A stretch of DNA of 6,712 bases, taken from Clostridia bacterium. Lineage in GTDB: Bacteria > Bacillota_A > Clostridia > Oscillospirales > CAG-272. A model generated the notes under the pieces. That model saw only the letters and a program-made list of their open reading frames with translations, was not told the DNA's origin and ran no database searches. This document shows, one piece after another, positions 1 to 6,314 of this stretch. A program made the position numbers and the translations under genes. Position 1 is the first letter of the stretch, and the number at the start of each line of letters is the position of its first letter. The DNA is taken from NCBI GenBank assembly GCA_017462125.1, contig JAFTRQ010000045.1:1-6712 (forward strand). The letters are read 5' to 3'.

Positions 1-1
1 A

Positions 2-523
2 TTTCAAGAGGGCTGGAGAAACTGTACGCACAGTGTTTTGCAGGATGCTCAAATTGAGGCAATGAACCAAATGGCAAGCAGCCCCGGAGGCTCCGTGACG
101 GAGAACGACTATCAGATCATCGAGCCGCTGTATTGGAACGGTAACTTGACCTGTCTCAATTTCCCGTTGAAAGCCGACAGTATGGACGAGGAACAACCGC
201 AGATCGTCTTTACGGGAAGTCTTGCATCGGGGAGCTATACCTACGATCAAGGCGGCGAAATGTCAGGAGTTTACGCAGTAAAATACGGACTGCAAAACAT
301 TTATACTTGGCGGAATACGGATCGAGTTAAAATAGACCGTGACGGTTTAACACACAGCTTTACGGTGTATACGCACTCTACTTCATACGGCGTTTTGAGA
401 GACGGTGGTGACACGGTCTTGATAGAACACGGAGATCTGTTTATTTATGAATTGATAATCCAGCGCAGCGAAGCCAAAATGATCATCGATCTGACGAAGC
501 CGCTTGGATATGCAACAAACTGA
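2..523 (+). CDS. A1: C-terminal part of an exported protein, paralog of the A2 protein downstream (5' end outside window)
   Basis: The reading frame is open from the first complete codon to a TGA at 521-523, giving 173 residues, so the gene begins upstream of the window. A TTG at 38 could be read as a start but has no ribosome binding site, and the similarity to A2 continues upstream of it. The segment PLYWNGNLTCLNFPLK followed by EEQPQIVFTGSLASG and QGGEM matches residues about 384-428 of A2 (PFTWHSSLQCVNFPLK, EEQSQIVFTGDLGTG, QSGEM). The ending AKMIIDLTKPLG matches AKMVIDMTNLKG of A2, and upstream NxxHS...QDxxIE is also shared. Unlike A2 it stops just after this domain and has no zinc ribbon. 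The domain looks beta-rich. Family and function are not recognised. Export is inferred from A2's signal peptide, since A1's own N-terminus is not visible. The L1 lipoprotein gene follows after 17 bases, the same arrangement as A2-L2. Confidence 0.8.
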   Translation, partial: FQEGWRNCTHSVLQDAQIEAMNQMASSPGGSVTENDYQIIEPLYWNGNLTCLNFPLKADSMDEEQPQIVFTGSLASGSYTYDQGGEMSGVYAVKYGLQNIYTWRNTDRVKIDRDGLTHSFTVYTHSTSYGVLRDGGDTVLIEHGDLFIYELIIQRSEAKMIIDLTKPLGYATN

Positions 524-540
524 ATTTGGAGGAAAACAAT

Positions 541-1260
541 ATGAAAAGATTTTTAATACTTATGCTATCCCTGCTTTTGGTGTTCAGCCTTGTGGCTTGT
601 AACAGCAATGATAATCCCGATCCTTCGGGAACGAACAACAATGAAGATCCCCTCAACCGCGATCCCGGCACCTCGCAGTCCGGCAATCAGGGCGGCACAG
701 AAGGCGGCTCGGCAAACGTGGGTGATATGGACTTCGGTTCGATCATGAGCGGCGAAGGCGGCACCGACGTCATTTGGGGAAAGCAGGACGAGGCTACCAA
801 GCAGCAGATCATTGCCGAGGCGAAAAAGGACGGAGTGGACGTATCCTTTGGCGCGGACGGCAGTATGACGGTGGTTGATACCGACGGCACTACCGTGGTT
901 CAGAAGCCCGACGGTACGTGGGTGATGAAAGATGCGGACGGCAACGAGGGACAGTTTGGCGGCAATTGGCCGGAAAATGATTTTACCAAGCTCGTTCCCA
1001 AGCCTGATCTTGAGCTGTTTGCGGCAAGCACCGATGCCGAGGAATTTACGGTAGCATTCAACAACGCAACGATCGAGCAAGTAAAAGAATACGTTACCAA
1101 GGTCAAAGCAGCAGGGTTCAATCTGAATGAGGAAGTAGAGGATCAGGAGATGATGGGAATGGTGATCTATTCATTCTACGCCGAAAGCTCCTCCGGCTAT
1201 TCCGTTGAGATATTCTTTGCTTCGGGCACGACCGGTATGACCATTACCAAAATGAATTGA
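541..1260 (+). CDS. L1: lipoprotein with DPLNR linker motif, possible DUF6591-like C-terminal domain
   Basis: The product is 239 residues. A GGAGG at 528-532 sits 8 bases before the ATG at 541, which fixes the start; an in-frame TTG at 526 overlaps the ribosome binding site and is discarded. Residues 1-20 are a lipoprotein signal: MKR, a Leu-rich core, and lipobox LVAC with Cys20 as the predicted lipidated residue. Residues 21-75 are a low-complexity Asn/Asp/Gly/Ser linker containing DPLNR (36-40), shared with L2. Residues 100-135 hold short repeated DG turns (ADGS, TDGT, PDGT, ADGN), suggesting stacked beta-hairpins. The motif NWPENDFTKLVPKP (142-155), followed by a beta-alpha-beta-like segment with KAAGF (189-193), recalls small clostridial lipoproteins grouped under DUF6591; this is from memory and needs a profile search. 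It should be anchored on the outer face of the membrane. Its position directly after A1, mirrored by L2 after A2, suggests the two products work together. No enzymatic motif is visible. Confidence 0.88.
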   Translation: MKRFLILMLSLLLVFSLVACNSNDNPDPSGTNNNEDPLNRDPGTSQSGNQGGTEGGSANVGDMDFGSIMSGEGGTDVIWGKQDEATKQQIIAEAKKDGVDVSFGADGSMTVVDTDGTTVVQKPDGTWVMKDADGNEGQFGGNWPENDFTKLVPKPDLELFAASTDAEEFTVAFNNATIEQVKEYVTKVKAAGFNLNEEVEDQEMMGMVIYSFYAESSSGYSVEIFFASGTTGMTITKMN

Positions 1261-1280
1261 TCAGTCGATAAAAAACAGAT

Positions 1281-1299
1281 AGGCGGCGTAAAGCCGCCT
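1281..1299 (+). other. GC-rich intergenic hairpin between L1 and the TPR lipoprotein
   Basis: AGGCGGC (1281-1287) and GCCGCCT (1293-1299) are perfect 7-base inverted repeats around the loop GTAAA. They lie in the 74-base gap between L1 and the next gene. The sequence after the stem (TATAGAACAG) is not T-rich, so it is not a standard intrinsic terminator. It could be a weak terminator, a processing site, or an mRNA-stabilising stem that sets different expression levels within the operon. Confidence 0.55.
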
Positions 1300-1320
1300 T
1301 ATAGAACAGCGAAAAATGAA

Positions 1321-1326
1321 AGGAGG
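1321..1326 (+). promoter_or_regulatory. Ribosome binding site supporting a TTG start
   Basis: A perfect AGGAGG lies 8 bases before TTG at 1335. No in-frame ATG near this point would keep the signal peptide, so the strong site makes the TTG start convincing. Confidence 0.8.
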
Positions 1327-1334
1327 CAGAGCCT

Positions 1335-2288
1335 TTGACAAAACGAATACTTACGCTCTTGCTGGCACTTGTTTTGGTGCTCACACTCGGAGCGTGTACG
1401 AATAAAAAACCGAATGATGAGATCCCAAGCGGCGACGAACGGGTAGTTGCCGACTTTGACGGGCTCAAGGCGGAGATAGATTTTCTGATCGAAAAGGGCG
1501 ACGAGCGCGCGGATGCCATGTTTGACCGCCAAGCCGTGTTTTATTACAGCGTTGCGGCGGCTCACGTTTGTGCACTCCGCTATATGGTAGATAACATTCT
1601 TTGGCTCAAAGGCGAGGGCAACACGGTAGCCGATATTTCGGGCGACCGCCTCAACAACTGGACGGAGATCGCGGCTCTCAATTATGCGAGCGCATATTCG
1701 GAATACTGTCAGTATCTGTTGCTTCGTATGCAGGACAAGAGCAGCGAGGCAAACGTACATTATGAACGCGCAAAGCAAAATCCCGACTGCCCCGCCGAGG
1801 ATGCCTTCTACGATTGGAAGCAGAAAAGCGTGCAAGACCTATACAAGCTCAAGACCGAGCTTGAAGGTATGGAGGACGAAATATTCGGGTGTTACGCGCC
1901 GAACACCAATCCGCTTGAAACCATCAACGGCGCGGAATTCACGCTTGATTACCACTTGTATCTCGCCCAGCTCTCCCTTGAACTTGGCAATGCAAGCGTA
2001 GCACTTGAAGCAGCCGAAAACGGCATTGCCGTAGATCCCTTTTCGGGGCGCGGATATGCGGTAGCGGCGATGTGTGCATTGGAAATGGGTGATACCGATT
2101 TGATGGTCGATTATCTCAACGAGGGATTTTTCAACGAACCCACGTCCCCCGTCGTGAACGCTTACCTTGCTATGATCGCACAGCAAGAGGGCGATACCGA
2201 AAAATTCAGGACGCATATTGATATTGCAAAAGCGAACGAGCCCGACGAGCTGGTAGCCGCGTTCATTGCGGCGCTCGAAGGAGGTTGA
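1335..2288 (+). CDS. TPR-repeat lipoprotein
   Basis: The product is 317 residues, starting at TTG with a perfect ribosome binding site. Residues 1-21 are a lipoprotein signal (MTKR, Leu/Val-rich core, lipobox LGAC), with Cys21 predicted to be lipidated and to anchor the protein outside the membrane. Residues 40-185 appear mostly helical and are rich in Ala, Tyr and Glu, without a recognised motif. Residues about 207-306 read as three tandem TPR-like helix pairs, each with Tyr/Ala/Leu and Gly at helix-turn positions and a Pro at or near the repeat end: YLAQLSLELGNASVALEAAE...VDP, then YAVAAMCALEMGD...NEP, then YLAMIAQQEGD...ANEP. TPR arrays are protein-interaction scaffolds, so this may organise the neighbouring exported proteins; that role is inference. 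The gene lies between the two A/L pairs, and its last codons contain the ribosome binding site of A2, indicating translational coupling. No duplicate copy is seen in this window. Confidence 0.88.
   Translation: MTKRILTLLLALVLVLTLGACTNKKPNDEIPSGDERVVADFDGLKAEIDFLIEKGDERADAMFDRQAVFYYSVAAAHVCALRYMVDNILWLKGEGNTVADISGDRLNNWTEIAALNYASAYSEYCQYLLLRMQDKSSEANVHYERAKQNPDCPAEDAFYDWKQKSVQDLYKLKTELEGMEDEIFGCYAPNTNPLETINGAEFTLDYHLYLAQLSLELGNASVALEAAENGIAVDPFSGRGYAVAAMCALEMGDTDLMVDYLNEGFFNEPTSPVVNAYLAMIAQQEGDTEKFRTHIDIAKANEPDELVAAFIAALEGG
2278..2284 (+). promoter_or_regulatory. A2 ribosome binding site embedded in the end of the TPR lipoprotein gene
   Basis: AAGGAGG overlaps the final Glu-Gly-Gly codons of the upstream gene and lies 9 bases before ATG at 2294. 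This decides the A2 start: an in-frame TTG at 2285 touches the Shine-Dalgarno sequence and cannot be the start. With 5 bases between stop and start, the two genes are probably translationally coupled. Confidence 0.8.
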
Positions 2289-2293
2289 TCGTA

Positions 2294-3937
2294 ATGAAAA
2301 AACGAATAACGTTGTTATTTCTTTCGGTAGCTCTCGTGTTCGTGCTCATTCCTGCCGTGTCCGTTCCCGTTTCTGCTGCTCCGTCAAGCGACAACATTGT
2401 TCAGCAGATGGGCGGTCCGGTATCGTCGAAGTTCAGTCTGAACATTGAAGATATCATTAAGCGTTACACGGGGTGGCAGATATACGAGGCTCGCTTATAT
2501 CCCTTTGGAGAAGGCGAAGGGATGCCCGTGTTCATCGGCACGGCGCAACGCACACGTGATATCAGTAAGACCGATGCCGAGATCGCTTATCTCGACGCGA
2601 TGGAGAAGGCAGGTACGGACGAATATTCGCTGAAGAAATTTCTTTCCTACGTCAAGAAGTATGAAGCGACCTGCACAGTCACGGCGGGAGATATTGAGAA
2701 AAGCATCCTTGACGGTCTTTCCACGGCTACAGGTACCGGCAGCATGGTGTTGGATTTTGGCGATTCGCTGGCTGCAAACGGAGTGAACGGCGCGATTGCA
2801 GGGGTAGGTCTTGCGAATAACGCTGTCGGCATTTATCGGGACATTCAGAACGATAACGTAAGTATGGATACCGTGATCACGGGCGCGTTCACTCTCGGCG
2901 ACCTCGCGGGACTTGCAGGCGGTGTGCTCAGTATTGGCGTGCTGTCAACGATCGGAACGGTGGCTGCCGTCGGCGGTGTCGGATATACGACCTTCCAAAA
3001 GTATATGGAGCATCAGGAGCAATGGAAGGATTTTGCGAACTACCTTACAGGCAGACGGAACCTCGTGGAGTTTTTTAAATATCTCGATGTGGAGCTGGCA
3101 GAAGCTATGGAAAACTCCACCGGCTGGGATATTCAGTTCAACAACGCGGAAGCCACTTATGATAACGCGTTTCTTCTTGATAAGAGCTTGAAGGTGCCCA
3201 TTACAATGACGCTGACGGCGAGATTTATGCACAACTACGTTTCCGAATTTGAGTTCGGCAAGGTACGGCATCCTAACGAGGACGGCTGGGCAGGAAATCT
3301 CGATATGAGTATGGAAGCGGATTTTGAGCAGTTTATGACAAATTGGCCGCATTCCAATGCAATCGGGCTTACGCAGGATACGATTGAGCAGCTGCTCTGG
3401 ACATATGGTATCGTTGATAAAAATGAGCTGAGCTGCAAAACTCCGTTCACGTGGCACAGCTCGCTGCAATGTGTCAATTTCCCGCTGAAGACGAACAGCT
3501 TGAGCGAGGAGCAATCTCAGATCGTGTTCACGGGAGATCTCGGTACGGGCAATTATAATTACCGTCAAAGCGGAGAAATGGTGCTTGATTTCGATGCTAC
3601 TCAAGGAGTTATCTTTGAGAACGGTGAACGTCACTCGGGACAAATTCATCGGCATTACGAGCAGGTGCTAATGACGCAGGATGGCGTTAAGACCACCAGA
3701 AGAGTGTATCATTACCATAGCGGTGCTTTTGAGACTGATTCTAAGCCGCTTGTGGACAACTATGCCGGCGATGCCTTCGGTATCGAATATCTGCTCAAGG
3801 ATGCCAAAATGGTCATTGATATGACCAATCTGAAGGGCGGCGAAGACGATGGCGAGAAGCCTACGTACTGCCATATATGCGGGGCAGCGCTCTCGCCGGA
3901 AAACCCGTATTGCTCCAACTGCAACGACAAAAACTGA
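2294..3937 (+). CDS. A2: secreted protein with glycine-rich hydrophobic segment and C-terminal zinc ribbon
   Basis: The product is 547 residues. Residues 1-28 are a Sec signal peptide (MKKR, hydrophobic core, cleavage expected after VSA at 26-28); there is no lipobox, so it should be released or held by partners. Residues about 145-235 are rich in Gly, Ala and Val and strongly hydrophobic in two stretches (near 160-180 and 196-230, including LAGLAGGVLSIGVLSTIGTV), separated by a polar DIQNDN turn. This resembles a glycine-zipper hairpin able to pack in or on a membrane. Residues 240-345 are mixed and rich in aromatic and acidic residues. Residues about 384-515 are the domain shared with A1. 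Residues 526-543 form CHIC-x10-CSNC, a four-Cys zinc ribbon, after an acidic GGEDDGEKP linker. Zinc ribbons are usually cytoplasmic, which is odd here. Cys127, Cys381 and Cys393 are additional cysteines. I do not recognise the family; pore-like, secreted-toxin-like or surface-assembly roles are all possible. Confidence 0.88.
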   Translation: MKKRITLLFLSVALVFVLIPAVSVPVSAAPSSDNIVQQMGGPVSSKFSLNIEDIIKRYTGWQIYEARLYPFGEGEGMPVFIGTAQRTRDISKTDAEIAYLDAMEKAGTDEYSLKKFLSYVKKYEATCTVTAGDIEKSILDGLSTATGTGSMVLDFGDSLAANGVNGAIAGVGLANNAVGIYRDIQNDNVSMDTVITGAFTLGDLAGLAGGVLSIGVLSTIGTVAAVGGVGYTTFQKYMEHQEQWKDFANYLTGRRNLVEFFKYLDVELAEAMENSTGWDIQFNNAEATYDNAFLLDKSLKVPITMTLTARFMHNYVSEFEFGKVRHPNEDGWAGNLDMSMEADFEQFMTNWPHSNAIGLTQDTIEQLLWTYGIVDKNELSCKTPFTWHSSLQCVNFPLKTNSLSEEQSQIVFTGDLGTGNYNYRQSGEMVLDFDATQGVIFENGERHSGQIHRHYEQVLMTQDGVKTTRRVYHYHSGAFETDSKPLVDNYAGDAFGIEYLLKDAKMVIDMTNLKGGEDDGEKPTYCHICGAALSPENPYCSNCNDKN

Positions 3938-3952
3938 ACAGGAGGATAGAAT

Positions 3953-4996
3953 ATGAAAAAACTGATTGCATTACTGCTTGCGCTGATGATGATATTCGCG
4001 CTTGCAGCCTGTAATGAAGATTCACCCGATCCGGATAATGACGATCCTCTTAACCGCAATTCGCAGACCGACGATCAAGGAGGTACGCAAGGCGGTGAGG
4101 ATAACTCCGGTACGCAGGAGGGTGTTATTATCAAGGGCGGTCCGGTAGGTAATCCCGCTCCTGCCCACAGCTTCCCACAGAATCTGAAATTTGTGGTAGA
4201 CAGCACCGTGTATGCGATACAGTCGACCGTTATCAAGCTTGGGAACGACTATATGTTTATCAGTCTGACCGGTGTAAGCGATATCTTGGTGGATTATTAT
4301 AAGGCATCGGGTGATGATGAATGGCTGTTCTATCAAATGGGCTTCGGTGCGAATAGAGGGAATGAAGGTGTTTGGACTGCTTACGGAACGAGAACGTGGG
4401 AGGATCTTGAGGATATACTGTATCGCACCACTCCGTTGGCGCACCATACCTACGGTCTTGATATCAGTGCGTTTTCGTCCACGGGCGAATCTCAGGTGAT
4501 CGCGGGCGTGACAGTACGCGGTTACACCGTCGATTGGGGCGGCACGGAAGAAACCTTCTGGTTGTCGGACGACGGCTTTGTGTTTATGAACACCTACGCC
4601 GAAGGCACTTGCATTACGGAATGGAATACAACGGTCACGTCCTTCCCGTATGACGTGAGCAACGTCCCTCCCCCCGAAACCGAGCCTGCCGAAACCGAGC
4701 CGCCCACGGTTCCCGACGACGCGCCGATGACGTGGACGAAGGCGGAGGTGTCCGATGACAAGGTCAGCACTTTCGCAAGACTTACCTACAATGTCCCCGA
4801 GCCAAATGCAGCCTATACTGTGACGAACGTGTCCGCTTCTCTCGGATTGACGATTCGATTTGAAAGTGATGCGGATGTGCAGGCGTGGAAACAGGTCTTG
4901 GCAGACGCTGGCTTCTCGCAGGGCAGTACTCTATATCAAAGCACAACGCACATGGTAATCTTTTCGGGTCTGAATGCAACGATTGGTTTTCAGTAA
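3953..4996 (+). CDS. L2: lipoprotein with DPLNR linker motif, paired with A2
   Basis: The product is 347 residues. AGGAGG at 3940-3945 lies 7 bases before the ATG, 15 bases after the A2 stop, so the two genes are surely co-transcribed. Residues 1-20 are a lipoprotein signal with lipobox LAAC (Cys20). Residues 21-57 are an Asp/Asn/Gly linker with PDP, DPLNR (31-35) and GGTQGG, closely matching L1 at the same place. Residues about 75-235 form a beta-rich globular region with many Trp and Tyr (for example DEWLFYQMG, RTWEDLEDILY, GYTVDWGGTEETFWLSDDGFV); it looks like a lipoprotein beta-sheet domain but no family is recognised. Residues 239-256 are a Pro/Glu/Thr hinge (PPPETEPAETEPPTVPDD). Residues 259-347 form a small beta-alpha-beta-like domain with ADAGF (317-321), comparable in layout to the end of L1. 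The likely location is the outer membrane face, possibly binding A2 or an extracellular ligand; that part is inference. Confidence 0.88.
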   Translation: MKKLIALLLALMMIFALAACNEDSPDPDNDDPLNRNSQTDDQGGTQGGEDNSGTQEGVIIKGGPVGNPAPAHSFPQNLKFVVDSTVYAIQSTVIKLGNDYMFISLTGVSDILVDYYKASGDDEWLFYQMGFGANRGNEGVWTAYGTRTWEDLEDILYRTTPLAHHTYGLDISAFSSTGESQVIAGVTVRGYTVDWGGTEETFWLSDDGFVFMNTYAEGTCITEWNTTVTSFPYDVSNVPPPETEPAETEPPTVPDDAPMTWTKAEVSDDKVSTFARLTYNVPEPNAAYTVTNVSASLGLTIRFESDADVQAWKQVLADAGFSQGSTLYQSTTHMVIFSGLNATIGFQ

Positions 4997-5083
4997 TTCC
5001 ACCCACTTGATTGCGATCAGCGGTTGCAATGTTTCGATAACGTGAATGAAGGTTGAGAAGGCATTAAAAAATATAACAATGAA

Positions 5084-5119
5084 AATCAAGTCCGCGAGAT
5101 TATTCTTGCGGGCTTGATT
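5084..5119 (+). terminator. Terminator-like hairpin after L2
   Basis: The arms at 5084-5098 and 5105-5119 pair over 15 positions, with two G-U wobbles, around the six-base loop ATTATT. The sequence after the stem is GTTTATAG, only weakly T-rich, so termination may be partial. It lies about 90 bases after the L2 stop and is the best candidate end for the five-gene transcript. Confidence 0.6.
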
Positions 5120-5219
5120 GTTTATAGAAAATGACGCTATGTAGCTCACGAGGGCATAAAGCAAATGCAACAGAAAAACGCCTGATTTTTAATTTCACGA
5201 AAAACTATGAGCAGATGCC

Positions 5220-5248
5220 TTGAAAAGTTCACAGAATAATGGTATAAT
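5220..5248 (+). promoter_or_regulatory. Near-consensus vegetative promoter for the DUF1016 gene
   Basis: TTGAAA (5220-5225, -35) and TATAAT (5243-5248, -10) are separated by exactly 17 bases, and TG at 5240-5241 supplies an extended -10 element. The expected start point is near 5255, leaving a leader of about 45 bases. This is a typical housekeeping sigma (SigA-type) promoter and implies strong expression, independent of the upstream operon. Confidence 0.8.
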
Positions 5249-5263
5249 AATATAGGATTTATG

Positions 5264-5299
5264 ATATCGTGAAAGTTAGTCTATAAGGAGCAACGATAT
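5264..5299 (+). repeat. Short inverted repeat flanking the ribosome binding site of the DUF1016 gene
   Basis: ATATCGT (5264-5270) and ACGATAT (5293-5299) are perfect reverse complements. The loop between them contains the ribosome binding site AAGGAG (5285-5290), and the second arm ends just before the ATG at 5300. It may be a weak leader hairpin or an operator for a dimeric regulator. Seven AT-rich base pairs across a 22-base loop could also be chance. Confidence 0.35.
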
Positions 5300-6283
5300 A
5301 TGAAGGATTTGGATTTAAGTTTTGTATCAATTTTTGAGCAAATCAAAACGGATATTTTTCAAACAAGAAACAGAGTATTAAGCGACGCGAACCGTGAGTT
5401 GCTTTCTATGTATTTCAGAATCGGCAAGATCATTGACGAAAACGCCAAGTATGGAAACAATTTCATCAATGAATTATCACGCCACTTGAAAATAGAGTTT
5501 CCCAATGTTGACGGCTTTTCTCCCCGTAACCTTGCGAGGATGCGCAAATTCTACGTTACCTACGGTGATTTATCAAATTTGCCACCGGCAGTGGCAAATT
5601 TGCCGTGGACGCATAATTTTGTGTTAATAGAGAAAGTGAAAGCCCCCGAAAAGCGTATATGGTACGCGGCAAAATGCTTGGAAAACGGATGGAGTAAGAT
5701 CGTTTTAGAGCATCAAATAGAATTGGAGCTTTACGAACGCCAAGCTGATGCTTCGAAAAAACTTACAAATTACGAAAGCCGATTGCCATCGCCGCAAAGC
5801 GAATTGTCACGTGACATTATAAAGGATCCGTACATTTTTGAGCTTGCAGGACTGCAAGAGAAAATAGTAGAAAGAGATATAGAACAAGCAATGCTTGAAC
5901 AGATAAAGACGGTTTTGCATGAACTCGGAAAAGGATTTTCTTTTGTCGGCAATCAATATAGGATATCTACACCGAACAACGATTATTTGATTGATTTGTT
6001 GTTTTATTATTTGGATCTTCGCTGTTACGTGGTTGTTGAGCTTAAAAACGTTGATTTCAAGCCTGATTTTGTAGGTCAGTTACAGTTCTATATTACGGCG
6101 GTTGACGAAACACTCAAAAAAGAAATGGACAACCCAACGATTGGATTATTGCTTTGCAAGGGAAAAGATAAATATTCTGTAGAATGGTCATTGAAAGCGA
6201 CCACCGCGCCGATAGGCGTTGCTTCTTATGAGGTGCGAAATTATTTGCCTACGGAAGAAGAATTGAATAGGTATTTGAAATAA
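5300..6283 (+). CDS. DUF1016/YhcG-family PD-(D/E)XK nuclease-like protein
   Basis: The product is 327 residues, close to the usual length for this family. AAGGAG at 5285-5290 lies 9 bases before the ATG. The N-terminal half (about 1-165) is the helical DUF1016 domain: RNRVLSDANRELLSMYFRIGKII, then GFSPRNLARMRKFY (72-85) and LPWTHNFVLIEKVK (101-114), all family hallmarks. The C-terminal half (about 170-327) is a PD-(D/E)XK-type fold: FVGNQYRI (215-222), Asp232 in YLIDLLFYY, the ELK triad part at 247-249, then FKPDFVGQLQFY with Gln260 and Gln262, and NPTIGLLLC (278-286). The expected catalytic Asp, Glu and Lys are all present, so the protein is probably active on nucleic acid. Members often sit in mobile islands and near restriction-modification genes; the exact role is unsettled. 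Here it stands alone with its own promoter and terminator. It is visibly more AT-rich than the genes to its left, suggesting separate origin. Confidence 0.93.
   Translation: MKDLDLSFVSIFEQIKTDIFQTRNRVLSDANRELLSMYFRIGKIIDENAKYGNNFINELSRHLKIEFPNVDGFSPRNLARMRKFYVTYGDLSNLPPAVANLPWTHNFVLIEKVKAPEKRIWYAAKCLENGWSKIVLEHQIELELYERQADASKKLTNYESRLPSPQSELSRDIIKDPYIFELAGLQEKIVERDIEQAMLEQIKTVLHELGKGFSFVGNQYRISTPNNDYLIDLLFYYLDLRCYVVVELKNVDFKPDFVGQLQFYITAVDETLKKEMDNPTIGLLLCKGKDKYSVEWSLKATTAPIGVASYEVRNYLPTEEELNRYLK
5574..5602 (+). repeat. Perfect 12-base inverted repeat inside the DUF1016 gene
   Basis: The arms 5574-5585 (CAAATTTGCCAC) and 5591-5602 (GTGGCAAATTTG) are exact reverse complements around the five-base loop CGGCA. 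CAAATTTGCC is also present as a direct repeat at 5574-5583 and 5595-5604. The segment encodes residues 93-102 (NLPPAVANLP), in a stretch between the two conserved N-terminal blocks that seems to vary in this family. It would form a stable stem in mRNA. Confidence 0.75.
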
Positions 6284-6314
6284 TGCCAAATAGTAAATCC
6301 AAGCCATAAAAGAA

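Larger units (their letters stand above)
4997..5299. other. Non-coding gap between the lipoprotein operon and the nuclease gene
   Basis: This 303-base gap holds a terminator-like hairpin, a promoter with an extended -10, and a short inverted repeat around the next ribosome binding site, each listed separately. Outside those elements, positions 4997-5083 and 5120-5219 show no convincing gene on either strand and no recognisable RNA gene. Confidence 0.6.

Noticed and set aside
38..523. TTG at 38 as a true start for the first gene
   Set aside because: No ribosome binding site precedes it, the frame is open to the window edge, and residues before it still resemble A2.
565..1080. Long reverse-strand open frame opposite L1
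   Set aside because: It lies opposite a gene with a clear ribosome binding site and lipoprotein signal; its product has no recognisable motif and no good ribosome binding site was seen.
1299..1835. Reverse-strand open frame opposite the TPR lipoprotein
   Set aside because: It covers the promoter-proximal part of a well-supported gene, and its product has scattered Cys/Arg/His and no domain.
2945..3655. Reverse-strand open frame of 236 codons opposite A2
   Set aside because: It lies wholly within A2, whose frame carries a signal peptide, the A1-shared domain and a zinc ribbon. The reverse product reads as shadow sequence.
4677..4707. Short repeat CGAAACCGAGCC in L2 as a tandem-repeat element
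   Set aside because: It encodes an ordinary Pro/Glu/Thr hinge (ETEPAETEP) between domains; only two units are present.
4931..5170. Reverse-strand 79-codon frame across the end of L2 and the intergenic gap, with a protein-like stretch FIHVIETLQPLIAIKWVE
   Set aside because: The stretch looks plausible as protein, but it overlaps the L2 end and the hairpin at 5084-5119. I could not match it to a family, so no gene or remnant is claimed; a BLASTX of 4990-5170 would settle it.
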